Positions 50,380-57,332 of a stretch of DNA of 64,000 nt are shown one piece after another. A program made the translations under genes and the position numbers. Positions within the stretch are counted from its first letter, which is position 1; every line of letters starts with the position of its first letter. The notes below the pieces were generated by a model that was not told the origin of the DNA, made no database searches, and was given only the letters and a program-made list of their open reading frames with translations. The stretch covers positions 1,798,001-1,862,000 of the forward strand of contig NZ_CP132381.1 of NCBI RefSeq assembly GCF_030758615.1, read 5' to 3'. The DNA comes from Gilliamella apis. GTDB taxonomy: Bacteria > Pseudomonadota > Gammaproteobacteria > Enterobacterales > Orbaceae.

Positions 50380-50448
50380 GAACAGAACAAGGTTAGTCTT
50401 ACCACTCAATGAAACGGCGCTCTTTCTAGCCCTTTACCAGCCCACCAT
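50380..50448 (-). pseudogene. Ash/Icd-like fragment
   Basis: From ATG 50448 the minus strand reads MVGW, stop, RARKSAVSLSGKTNLVLF. MVGW...(K)S(P/A)VS...N plus the surrounding nucleotides resemble the Ash-like stub at 12278-12385 near the other prophage end. A remnant of a P4-type satellite or prophage end. Confidence 0.35.
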
Positions 50449-50715
50449 AAATAGACGTGACTAAGCTTTACGCATAAAAATTCCACTTAAGTGGTTTATA
50501 CACCGTTGAACTAACAAGAGGTCAATCTCGACGTTAAATTTTGCTAGCATTAATCCAATTTAACAAAAGAGTATTTTTATGACAGGGGTTATTTAAGATT
50601 AGGTAAACAGGCAAAATATAAACCATATTAAAAATATAGTTACCGCCACTTAATATTTTTTAAGATTTTATCGGAAGGAAAGGCAACAGGTAAGTTATTG
50701 ATTTTATAGAATTTT

Positions 50716-50733
50716 AATGGTGGGTTGTGAGGG
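50716..50733. repeat. Left attachment site (18-bp direct repeat of tRNA-Lys 3' end)
   Basis: AATGGTGGGTTGTGAGGG here is identical to 59303-59320, which covers the last 16 bases of tRNA-Lys(CUU), including CCA. This is the expected duplicate left by site-specific integration and defines an element of about 8.6 kb. Confidence 0.85.
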
Positions 50734-50792
50734 CATCACTTTAAAAAATATCATATTAATTATATTTAATTAATTTCACCAATTCAACCTAC

Positions 50793-50813
50793 CGTATACA
50801 AAAACGTATACAA
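50793..50813. repeat. Candidate integrase arm-type site, left end
   Basis: A 21-bp sequence, containing GTATACAAAAACGTATAC, identical to 59159-59179 near the right end. It is two copies of CGTATACAA in tandem. One more copy in inverted orientation lies at 59131-59139. Paired placement just inside both att repeats fits integrase or excisionase binding. Confidence 0.6.
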
Positions 50814-50857
50814 TTTTTTCTGTTATATTCATAACAATGTGTTTAGTATAACATAAT

Positions 50858-50883
50858 AAAAAAGGTACTTAATAGTACCTTTC
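50858..50883. terminator. Terminator of the Rep_3 gene
   Basis: AAGGTACT/AGTACCTT perfect 8-bp stem with TAAT loop and a T-run on the minus strand (A-run 50857-50863), 6 bp after the rep stop. Confidence 0.75.
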
Positions 50884-50888
50884 AAAAA

Positions 50889-51869
50889 TCACAAGACTAG
50901 TCCCATACCTATTTTTTTTGCTTTAATATCACTATTTTTTTCTTCCATTTTTCTTTTGTTATAAAATTTTTTATCAGTATTTATTTTTGCTTTATTTTCT
51001 ACATCAGAGTATTTAAAGTTAAAAATAAATTCAATTGCTTCAACATATTTACTGCTATTATATATTTTATTATATCTAACACTTATATTTGTATACTTAT
51101 TAATTTCGTTTACTGCTTTATCAATAACACTTTCTCTAAAAGAATTAAATCTTAAATATTCATTTTTTAAGTCTAAACATTCTTTTAGTTCTTCAATTTT
51201 TATAACTCTTTTTTTAATGTTTTTATATTTAAACTCATTTAACATTTCATAAATTCGTACAGAATGTTTATTTTTAAAATTAACAACATGCTTTAAGTCA
51301 TATTTACTAAAATTATCTTTTAAATCAATAAGATAATTCATAATTTCATTACTAAATGTTATTTCAAAATAGCTTAAATTATTGTAATATTTTTTTGATG
51401 AAATAAATCTAAATTCATGTTTTATTTCATCATTTTTAATTCTCACAACTCTATTAAATAGTGAATCTAACGTTAAATTTATTGTGTTATAAAAGTCACT
51501 TTTTTTAATTTTAAATCTATCACAAAATTCATTAGATTTTATTTGTATTGTTCTTTCGCAAAATTCTTCTCGTGAATCAAGCTTAGATATTGCTAATAAA
51601 ATAATTCTTTGTTCGTTTAAACTTAGCTTATAACTAGCATTAACTAAATAATTACTTTTGTATACAAGTAATTTTTGTTGTTGTTCTTCTGTTTTTACTT
51701 GTCTTATAACATCATTATTTTTTTTATTTTTTGTTTGTTCTGCGCTCGTTGTTATAACACTGTTTTTAGCAACTGCTTCATCAAATTCTTTAATTATTTC
51801 ATTATCAAAATCAATATCATCATCATCATCAAATAAATCAAAAGCATTATTACTATTATCTATTATCAT
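50889..51869 (-). CDS. Rep_3-family plasmid replication initiator
   Basis: Binds iterons and starts replication. 326 aa, intact. An acidic N-terminal tail (FDDDDDIDFDN) precedes two winged-helix domains. WH1 begins KSNYLVNASYKLSLNEQRI, the signature of RepA/RepB-type initiators; WH2 includes HVVNFKNKHSVRIYEMLNEF and LDLKNEYLRFNSFRESVI; C-terminal basic tail. Six iterons lie directly upstream and a TTGACA promoter between. Very AT-rich codons (mainly AAA, AAT, TTA), unlike host genes. It indicates that the integrated element can replicate as an episome. Confidence 0.85.
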   Translation of the reverse strand: MIIDNSNNAFDLFDDDDDIDFDNEIIKEFDEAVAKNSVITTSAEQTKNKKNNDVIRQVKTEEQQQKLLVYKSNYLVNASYKLSLNEQRIILLAISKLDSREEFCERTIQIKSNEFCDRFKIKKSDFYNTINLTLDSLFNRVVRIKNDEIKHEFRFISSKKYYNNLSYFEITFSNEIMNYLIDLKDNFSKYDLKHVVNFKNKHSVRIYEMLNEFKYKNIKKRVIKIEELKECLDLKNEYLRFNSFRESVIDKAVNEINKYTNISVRYNKIYNSSKYVEAIEFIFNFKYSDVENKAKINTDKKFYNKRKMEEKNSDIKAKKIGMGLVL

Positions 51870-51904
51870 AATTATTCTCCATTTTTTATTGTTTTTATAA
51901 TTTT

Positions 51905-51932
51905 GTTATAAAAAAATATATGTGTTTGTCAA
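51905..51932 (-). promoter_or_regulatory. Promoter of the Rep_3 gene
   Basis: On the minus strand TTGACA (51927-51932), 16-bp spacer, TATAAC (51905-51910), 36 bp before the ATG. It lies between the iterons and the gene, so Rep binding could autoregulate it. Confidence 0.65.
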
Positions 51933-51961
51933 CATAAAAACAAATTTATTTTTGTCATGCA

Positions 51962-52090
51962 GTTAGTTTTTTATGTCATGTGGTTAGTTTTTGTTGTTAT
52001 GTAGGTTAGTTTTTTATGTTGTATTAGTTAGTTTTTGTTGTTGTGTAGTTAGTTTTTTGTGTCGTTCAAGTTAGTTTTTTATGTCAACAT
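51962..52090. repeat. Iteron array (six direct repeats), replication origin
   Basis: Six copies beginning GTTAGTTTTT at 51962, 51983, 52005, 52027, 52048 and 52070, spaced 21-22 bp, that is two helical turns. The second half of each unit alternates between a TATGTCATGT-like and a GTTGTTATGT-like form. Placement upstream of a Rep_3 gene is typical of iteron origins. Confidence 0.88.
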
Positions 52091-52255
52091 GATTTTTAAA
52101 CCCTTACGCTAAAAGGCTTTGTAATATGTCTAAATATATAAACAAGTAATAAATAAATAAAAATAGAAAATATAAACACTTTAAAAAATAAGACTTGTAT
52201 ATAAAAATAATGTCGTAATTTTTTTACAAAAAATCACGTCATGTTACCAACCCCC

Positions 52256-52369
52256 AAACCCCCACGCATGGGGGCTTATCTTCTTGCGAAGAGTATTTTA
52301 TTTATTTTTTTGTTTTTTGTTTAGATTCGCTTCTAGCGAATCTCAAGCCCCCATTCACCGATGTGAATG
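52256..52369. other. Cluster of alternative hairpins near the origin
   Basis: A locally GC-rich island in an otherwise ~20% GC element. Hairpins: CCCCCA/TGGGGG (52259-52274), TCTTC/GAAGA (52279-52292), AGATTCGCT/AGCGAATCT (52323-52343) and CATTCAC/GTGAATG (52352-52369). ATGGGGGCTT (52268-52277) is also perfectly complementary to AAGCCCCCAT (52345-52354), so the first and last hairpins compete with a long-range 10-bp pairing. Could be part of the origin, a single-strand initiation site, or a regulatory RNA upstream of the primase-like gene. Confidence 0.55.
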
Positions 52370-52390
52370 AGGTATAACAATAAAAAAGAA

Positions 52391-52428
52391 TTGGCGACAA
52401 CAAAAACTAACCACATAACATAAAAACT
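52391..52428 (-). repeat. Two inverted iteron-like units
   Basis: Read on the minus strand, AGTTTTTATGTTATGTG (52412-52428) is followed by GTTAGTTTTTGTTGT, nearly matching two successive units of the main iteron array but in opposite orientation. They end 13 bp before the -35 box of the primase-like gene, so Rep may repress it. Confidence 0.6.
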
Positions 52429-52432
52429 TTTG

Positions 52433-52489
52433 AAGTTGTGTTGACAATATTAAAAAAATGAATAAATAAATATATATACATAATAAAAA
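52433..52489 (+). promoter_or_regulatory. 57-bp promoter/leader repeat, copy 1
   Basis: Begins AAGTTGTGTTGACAATATTA with a consensus TTGACA (-35) at 52441-52446, followed by an AT-only stretch containing TAAATA/TATATA -10 candidates. The whole 57 bp is identical, in inverted orientation, to 56162-56218. Drives the primase-like gene. Confidence 0.7.
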
Positions 52490-52511
52490 TAACAAAAAAA
52501 GGAGTGTATAT

Positions 52512-53408
52512 ATGTATACGTTTGATGATTGTGAAACAACAATAAATGAAGTTCTGGAAGCAGAACATTTTATTATTACAAAAATTAAAAAAGACAAGTT
52601 TTTTAAAAATCCATTAATTACAGAATCCAAAATTGCAAATTATTTAATTACACATAAAGAACTAATTAAAAAATTAAGAATTTTAAACAATAAAAAAAAG
52701 TGGAATATTTATATAAAGCCCATTAATCGTTTTTTTTACTACATGATTTTAGATGAAGTAGAAATAAAAAAATTAGATGAAATAAAAAAGTTACTTAGCT
52801 CAATTTTTATAAACTTAGTTGTATATACAAGTAAAACTCACTGTCAAGTTTTATTAAAACTTGACAAATTAGTTTTAAAAGAAGAAGATTATTTATTAAT
52901 ATACAAATATTTAATTAAAAAATATAGTAAAACTAAAAAAGAAAATGAGCATGGTTTTTATTGTTTTTTTGATGATTTTGTTATTAATAATTTTACTGAT
53001 GAAGAAATAAATGAAGATGATGAAAAAGAAAAATTTAGAATTTACGCAACTTATATTAGACAAACATATCATATTGATTTATTAGTAAAAAGAATTAAAA
53101 AACTTATAAAAGAAGAAAAAATAGAAGAAACAATAGACACACAAAATGAAGATAGAACAACTATAACAAAAGAAAAATGGAAAGAAAAATTAAAAATTAT
53201 TGATATTAAACATAAAGATATAACAGGTTTTGACAAATACTTGCTAATTATAAAAGAATTATTGAAAGAAAATTATAATAAAAATGATTTAATAAATTTT
53301 ATTCAAAAAAATATTATAAAAAATAATGAATTAGATGTTATTGATTTAGTAAATAAAGCATTTAATGAGTTAGCTAAAACAAAACCAAAAAAATTTAAAA
53401 TAAAGTAA
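52512..53408 (+). CDS. RepB-type AEP primase-like protein
   Basis: 298 aa, intact, with AAAGGAG 8 nt before ATG. The middle resembles the RepB-primase/AEP family: WNIYIKPINRFFYYMILDEV (normally NIYxxP...LLDDL), then LVVYTSKTHCQVLLKL (normally VVxTSPGxxQxWxxL, the SxH-type catalytic motif), then EHGFYCFFDDFVIN (normally HFGRLPGFTN). The catalytic acidic pair would be the D-E of LDEV. The C-terminus is Lys/Glu-rich and helical. It would make primers at the element's origin. This is a distant match; a helicase-less replication protein of another fold cannot be excluded. Confidence 0.55.
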   Translation: MYTFDDCETTINEVLEAEHFIITKIKKDKFFKNPLITESKIANYLITHKELIKKLRILNNKKKWNIYIKPINRFFYYMILDEVEIKKLDEIKKLLSSIFINLVVYTSKTHCQVLLKLDKLVLKEEDYLLIYKYLIKKYSKTKKENEHGFYCFFDDFVINNFTDEEINEDDEKEKFRIYATYIRQTYHIDLLVKRIKKLIKEEKIEETIDTQNEDRTTITKEKWKEKLKIIDIKHKDITGFDKYLLIIKELLKENYNKNDLINFIQKNIIKNNELDVIDLVNKAFNELAKTKPKKFKIK

Positions 53409-53430
53409 TTTAAACCTTTTTAACAATATT

Positions 53431-53455
53431 AAACCCTTATAAAATAAGGGTTTTT
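53431..53455. terminator. Bidirectional terminator
   Basis: AAACCCTTAT/ATAAGGGTTT perfect 10-bp stem with AAA loop, followed by T-run, between the convergent primase-like and recombinase genes. A second hairpin, AAAATAAC/GTTATTTT, follows at 53490-53508. Confidence 0.75.
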
Positions 53456-53534
53456 AAATTCCGCTACGCTTCTAATCTTCAAAAACAACAAAATAACTTC
53501 GTTATTTTATTATTTTTAAAGATTGCTATATTAA

Positions 53535-54653
53535 TTAATACGGTCTAAACGTTTTATCATTATTTAATGCTTTGTTTTTATTATAAATATAAGTAAAATC
53601 TCTATTTTTTGTGTGTTTAATTTTATGTGTTGCAGTAGCAGAAAAACTTTTATTACGTGTTCCGTGCTGATAATTGCCATACTCAACTTGGCTTTTATCT
53701 GTTCTATGCCCCAAAAACTTTGCAATTGTATCATCATCAATTTTTGATTTTTTTAAGTCACTGGCTACTTTATGACGAAAACTATAAAGTGACACATCAC
53801 TTTTATATTTTCTATAAAAAATTTTAGTTAAACTATTATAATCTTTCTCTGATTGTTTAATTTCGTATTTTTTACCACTAAAATTACTTCTAACAATTTT
53901 TATAAAAAATTGTTTATATAAATCACTTTCAAAATCAACACTTACTTTACATGTTCTTAGTTTTTGTCCCGCATAATCATTAACTTTAACGCCACAAATT
54001 GTCGCTTCAATATAATATTTTTTATCAATTTTAATTGCTTTTAATTCTATACCATTTTTAAACTCTGCTGGTCTTAGCCCAAAAAGACTATATACTAATA
54101 ACTGTTCTGTATATTTATTTTTTTGTTTTTCGGAAAGTTCATTTATAATTTTTTCAATATTTTCAAGTTTTTTTAATGTCTTTTTTTTACTATTATTTTT
54201 GTTTAATTTTGGTTTTTGTTTATTAATAGCAAATTGTTCTTTAAATAAGACCGAAAGTTTAAAAGCTTCATCAGTTAATTTAATCATATCTTCCATATTT
54301 TTTTGTTTTCGTGCGTTATCGCTACGCTTTTGTAATTCTTTAATTTCACTAATTAAACCAAATTTTAAAGATGCTTTGTACAAGTCATAACATGCTATAG
54401 TTTTTGCTTTATGCAGTAATAAATTAACTTCATTTTTTTCAATATTATTATTTTTTAATAATCTTTTATAAGTATTCAAATATTGTTTATATGTTTTTTC
54501 ATTTTTAGTCGTATGTAAATCTAACTCGTCTAAAATTTGATTAATATAATAATTTTTACAAAGTCCTAATGGTCTTTTTGAATCTAATGCCAGTACTTCA
54601 GCTTTTAATTCATAAAATTCTAGCAAGTCTTTTTGTTGTTTTGTTAGCTCCAT
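53535..54653 (-). CDS. Second tyrosine recombinase of the element
   Basis: 372 aa, intact. The C-terminal half carries tyrosine recombinase motifs: LFGLRPAEF (catalytic Arg I), SLYSFRHKVASDL (Arg II, with Tyr where His is usual), FLGHRTDKSQVEYGNYQHG (GH and the candidate nucleophile Tyr of YGNY). The N-terminal half is a long, basic, helical region (KKKTLKKLENIEKII) unlike the P4-type integrase of the same element. With its palindrome-rich upstream region it could resolve dimers or invert/insert DNA. Different from the tRNA-directed integrase at 57877. Confidence 0.75.
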   Translation of the reverse strand: MELTKQQKDLLEFYELKAEVLALDSKRPLGLCKNYYINQILDELDLHTTKNEKTYKQYLNTYKRLLKNNNIEKNEVNLLLHKAKTIACYDLYKASLKFGLISEIKELQKRSDNARKQKNMEDMIKLTDEAFKLSVLFKEQFAINKQKPKLNKNNSKKKTLKKLENIEKIINELSEKQKNKYTEQLLVYSLFGLRPAEFKNGIELKAIKIDKKYYIEATICGVKVNDYAGQKLRTCKVSVDFESDLYKQFFIKIVRSNFSGKKYEIKQSEKDYNSLTKIFYRKYKSDVSLYSFRHKVASDLKKSKIDDDTIAKFLGHRTDKSQVEYGNYQHGTRNKSFSATATHKIKHTKNRDFTYIYNKNKALNNDKTFRPY

Positions 54654-54691
54654 AATGCCCCCTTATCATTTCAATTAACTTTTTTGTTTTA

Positions 54692-55028
54692 TTTTTTAGC
54701 TGTTTTGCTAAAAAAATAGAGTTTTGAGGGCATATTAAGCATTGTAAATACAAGCAAAGCTTGTATTGTTCGCTATATTGTTTTTATTATTTTTTTATTT
54801 TTCGCTACAGCATCAAATTAAAAAAATAATAAAAAAAACATGCTCAAATTATTTTGATTTCGCAAAGTTCACTAACTCGTTTCACTTGTTCGTTCTCAAT
54901 GCTCATCACAATAATGGGTAAGTTCGAGCTCATCGCTCGTCAATTTTTTTACTTTTCGTCTCACTTCAAAGTAAAAAAACTGAACACTTACCACCTTATT
55001 CAGACAAATTGTTTTGTCTGAATAAGGT
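54692..55028. other. Palindrome-rich noncoding region upstream of the second recombinase
   Basis: No gene from 54654 to 55161. Perfect inverted repeats: TTTTTTAGC/GCTAAAAAA (54693-54715), AATACAAGC/GCTTGTATT (54747-54767), a T/A-rich 15-bp pair around 54781-54835, TTTTTTTACTTT/AAAGTAAAAAAA (54944-54979), and a 16-bp ACCTTATTCAGACAAA pair with a TTGT loop (54993-55028). The segment 54861-54940 is less AT-rich and unexplained. Candidates are recombination core sites, a resolution site or a transfer/replication origin. Confidence 0.55.
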
Positions 55029-55161
55029 ATTTATAATTGTCTAATTTAATGAAAAAATTTTGTCGGATTTTATACCCTCAACATATACTTTTTTATTAAT
55101 TTTTTGCGTTTTGTCAACACCCAAAACACACAAATTAATAATAAAAATTACATAAAAAAAG

Positions 55162-55190
55162 CAAAAAAAAGGCACTAACAAGTACCTAAT
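55162..55190 (-). terminator. Terminator after the DnaQ-like gene
   Basis: AGGCACT/AGTACCT 7-bp stem (one wobble) with AACA loop, then eight T on the minus strand. Confidence 0.7.
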
Positions 55191-55206
55191 TTTTTATTTT
55201 TTATGT

Positions 55207-55764
55207 TTATTTTTGATTTATTTTTTTGATTATTTTGCTTGTCATCAAACAATCATTTAATGCTTTATATGTTCTATTTTTTTGCTCATTTAAAAGTTTA
55301 AATTCATCATCTTTATAATAATGTGTATATGCAGTTAGAAGAGATTGGAAAGTATAATTACCATAATCTTTATTCCAGTCTTTATATACATTGTTTGAAA
55401 ATAAATTCATTACACATTTAGCATCAAAATTTATTAATTCAAGTTTATTAATATTCAATGTACTTTTTAAAATATCTAATAAAAATGATGCGTTATAAAT
55501 GTATACTTTTTTATTACATAAAATACTTTTTAAATCATCATAAATATCTAAAAATGTGGGTGAATTTTTAACAATTTCATCAGTTATTTTGTGAATTTGT
55601 ATAGCAGAATCAGATATATTCTTTTTGGGTTTTACAAGTGTGTTTAATAAAACTTTTTCATTGTTATTTACTATTGCTATTTCTACAATTTCATCATCAA
55701 AATTTTCATTTAACCCCATTGTATGTGCATGCATAACTAAATATTCTTTATTGTTTTTATTCAT
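55207..55764 (-). CDS. DnaQ-fold pseudo-exonuclease
   Basis: 185 aa, intact. The fold signature of DEDDh 3'-5' exonucleases is clear: YLVMHAHTMGLNENFDDEIV against the usual FxDTETTGLxPxxDEIIEIA, then VYIYNASFLLDILKS against HNAxFDxxxL, and NRTYKALNDCLMTSKII against HxALDDAxxTxxI. The catalytic residues are nearly all replaced: motif I D and E by His and His, motif II Asp by Leu, motif III His by Tyr; only the last Asp (ALND) remains. The frame is intact and the replacements are not nonsense, so it may be a non-catalytic nucleic-acid-binding protein. Confidence 0.7.
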   Translation of the reverse strand: MNKNNKEYLVMHAHTMGLNENFDDEIVEIAIVNNNEKVLLNTLVKPKKNISDSAIQIHKITDEIVKNSPTFLDIYDDLKSILCNKKVYIYNASFLLDILKSTLNINKLELINFDAKCVMNLFSNNVYKDWNKDYGNYTFQSLLTAYTHYYKDDEFKLLNEQKNRTYKALNDCLMTSKIIKKINQK

Positions 55765-55861
55765 AAAATATCCTCTTTTTTATTATTGTTATTATTAATA
55801 TTTAATAAAAATATTATTTAATTTTTATTTAATCAAAATTATTTTTTGTAAAAATTTGAAT

Positions 55862-55890
55862 AAAAAAAAGACACAATTAAGTGTCTTTTT
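55862..55890. terminator. Bidirectional terminator
   Basis: AAAAGACAC/GTGTCTTTT perfect 9-bp stem, 6-nt loop, T-runs on both strands, between the small membrane protein gene and the DnaQ-like gene. Confidence 0.75.
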
Positions 55891-55900
55891 AATAATTTTT

Positions 55901-56137
55901 TTATTTAATTTTTTTAGCTTTTTCTATTGCTCTATTAATCAATTTTTGTTCACGTAATTCTTTCATTTGTTTATTTTCATCAAATTTATTTCGTTTAACT
56001 CTGCTTTCAACGTATTTTTGCCATGCTTCTTCTTCATCCTGATCTCTTATATCAGCTCCGCAACTTTTTAAAATTAGTAAAAAAGCCCAGCCCAAAAAAA
56101 ACACAATAATACCTAAATTTATAAATGTTAATTCCAT
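55901..56137 (-). CDS. Small single-pass membrane protein
   Basis: 78 aa: one TM segment at residues 5-24 (FINLGIIVFFLGWAFLLILK), then a highly charged helical cytoplasmic part (DEEEAWQKYVESRVKRNKFD). Driven by the second copy of the 57-bp promoter/leader; GAGG precedes the ATG. Unknown function; comparable in form to exclusion or immunity proteins and to phage-satellite membrane proteins, but that is only analogy. Confidence 0.55.
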   Translation of the reverse strand: MELTFINLGIIVFFLGWAFLLILKSCGADIRDQDEEEAWQKYVESRVKRNKFDENKQMKELREQKLINRAIEKAKKIK

Positions 56138-56161
56138 ATATATATACCTCTTTTTTTATTG

Positions 56162-56218
56162 TTTTTATTATGTATATATATTTATTTATTCATTTTTTTA
56201 ATATTGTCAACACAACTT
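56162..56218 (-). promoter_or_regulatory. 57-bp promoter/leader repeat, copy 2 (inverted)
   Basis: Reverse complement is identical over all 57 bp to 52433-52489, with TTGACA at 56205-56210. It reads leftward into the small membrane protein gene at 56137. The match to copy 1 extends imperfectly into the A-rich ribosome-binding-site region. Confidence 0.7.
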
Positions 56219-56328
56219 AAAAAGTTTTTTTGTCGTATAAGCAAATAAATCATTTTTTATACTTATTATTTATAAGTTGTTACTTTTTAATATTTTTTTT
56301 GAAAGATTTGAACGATCAGTCACACCCT

Positions 56329-56353
56329 TTATGATAGAAATAAACTATCATAA
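56329..56353. promoter_or_regulatory. Operator-like inverted repeat
   Basis: TTATGATAG/CTATCATAA perfect 9-bp inverted repeat separated by 7 bp, in the divergent region between the genes starting at 56137 and 56440. Its symmetry suits a dimeric repressor, perhaps the AlpA-like protein or a host regulator. Confidence 0.45.
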
Positions 56354-56439
56354 TATATTAAATTGATCTGCAAAACCGATCGATATATAATTTATTTATT
56401 TTTATTTAACTTAAATTTTTCAAAAAAAAGGAGGCGAAA

Positions 56440-56880
56440 ATGCCTTACAGTTATAGTGGTGTCGTTAAAGATATTCAATATCAAATAGAAAAACAAAAAC
56501 AAAGATTGGCTTATACCATTCCAGCCGATGATGGTAGTGAAGAATATGAAAAAAAAGTTAAGATGATGACAAATCAAATTGCTAATTATCAATTAAATAT
56601 TCAAAATGATACAGAAGTCATTTATAACTTATTGTTTCAAAGGGATTTTTTACTAATAGCAATTAATCAATTTTTAACAGAGACTGATCATCAAACAAAG
56701 CAATTTTTTATTAATTTTTTGAATAAAGTTAAATCAGAAAAAGAAGCTGATGAACAATATAAACAAAAATTCAAAAACTGGGTTTATCAAGAAAATTTTT
56801 CAGAAAAACTAATTTGGGAAGTTAAAAACCCTGACAAAATCAAACATAACCCAGTTCTAAATTTTCCTAATTTTCAATAA
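56440..56880 (+). CDS. Soluble helical protein of unknown function
   Basis: 146 aa, intact, with a strong AAGGAGG ribosome binding site. Starts MPYSYSGVVKDIQYQIEKQK, has a coiled-coil-like first half and a second half with NWVYQENFSEKLIWEVKNPD. No family recognised. First of two plus-strand genes; the next starts 17 nt on, so they are probably cotranscribed. Confidence 0.55.
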   Translation: MPYSYSGVVKDIQYQIEKQKQRLAYTIPADDGSEEYEKKVKMMTNQIANYQLNIQNDTEVIYNLLFQRDFLLIAINQFLTETDHQTKQFFINFLNKVKSEKEADEQYKQKFKNWVYQENFSEKLIWEVKNPDKIKHNPVLNFPNFQ

Positions 56881-56897
56881 TATAAGGATAAAAGGTA

Positions 56898-57284
56898 ATG
56901 AGCTATAATGGAATAGATGATCTAATTATTAATTATGAAAAAACTCAACAAGAACAACAGAAACAACAGCTAGAGCAACAAAAAATTGAAGAACAAAAAA
57001 AATTAGAACTTAAAAAAAAATTAGAGAAAAATAGAATTGAACAACAAAAAGCAATTTGTAGAAAAAACTTAATATTTTGGTTATTAATTTTTGTTTTTGA
57101 GTATTTATTAACTACATTTATATTTAGTTCAATTTTTAATACAGCTAATCCAATAAAAATAATAAAAATTTTTGCAGGTCTGGGATCTGGTACACAAATG
57201 TTTGTTTTTGTTGGTTTTTACTTATTTGCTACAGGTATTATTTGTTGGGCGTTAAGTTATATAATTGTAAGACCTGACAAATAA
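56898..57284 (+). CDS. Coiled-coil membrane protein of unknown function
   Basis: 128 aa. Residues 12-52 form a Gln/Lys/Glu-rich coiled coil (EKTQQEQQKQQLEQQKIEEQ), followed by two TM segments (about 58-76 and 95-122). Partner of the preceding soluble gene. Unknown function; the pairing of a soluble and a membrane protein in a mobile element is compatible with, but does not show, a defence, exclusion or immunity role. Confidence 0.55.
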   Translation: MSYNGIDDLIINYEKTQQEQQKQQLEQQKIEEQKKLELKKKLEKNRIEQQKAICRKNLIFWLLIFVFEYLLTTFIFSSIFNTANPIKIIKIFAGLGSGTQMFVFVGFYLFATGIICWALSYIIVRPDK

Positions 57285-57310
57285 CAAAAAAACATCTTAA
57301 CAATAATATA

Positions 57311-57332
57311 AAAGAGGGTTTACCCTCTTTTT
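57311..57332. terminator. Bidirectional terminator
   Basis: AAAGAGGGT/ACCCTCTTT perfect 9-bp stem with a TT centre (effective smaller stem), T-run on the plus side; it lies between convergent genes and overlaps the stop region of the AlpA-like gene. Confidence 0.7.

Larger units (their letters stand above)
50449..50888. other. Junction region: remnant island to AT-rich element
   Basis: No gene. It contains the left attachment repeat (50716-50733), an integrase-arm-like repeat (50793-50813) and the terminator of the element's rep gene (50858-50883). Nothing else recognised. Confidence 0.5.

Noticed and set aside
51962-52090. Regularly spaced repeats as a CRISPR array
   Set aside because: Units are about 21-22 bp apart with no unique spacers of 28-40 bp and no cas genes. 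Placement beside Rep_3 makes them iterons.
53535-54653. A retron or group II intron in the AT-rich element, suggested by the many hairpins
   Set aside because: No reverse transcriptase motif (xxDD) occurs in any protein of the element.
53535-55028. Protelomerase (telomere resolvase) with a 16-bp palindrome as its target, implying a linear plasmid form
   Set aside because: At 372 aa, with ordinary recombinase motifs and an integrated tRNA context, there is no support for hairpin telomeres. Kept as a recombinase.
56440-57284. Toxin-antitoxin pair
   Set aside because: Sizes (146 and 128 aa), spacing and sequence do not match a known type II or type I pair; left as unknown pair.
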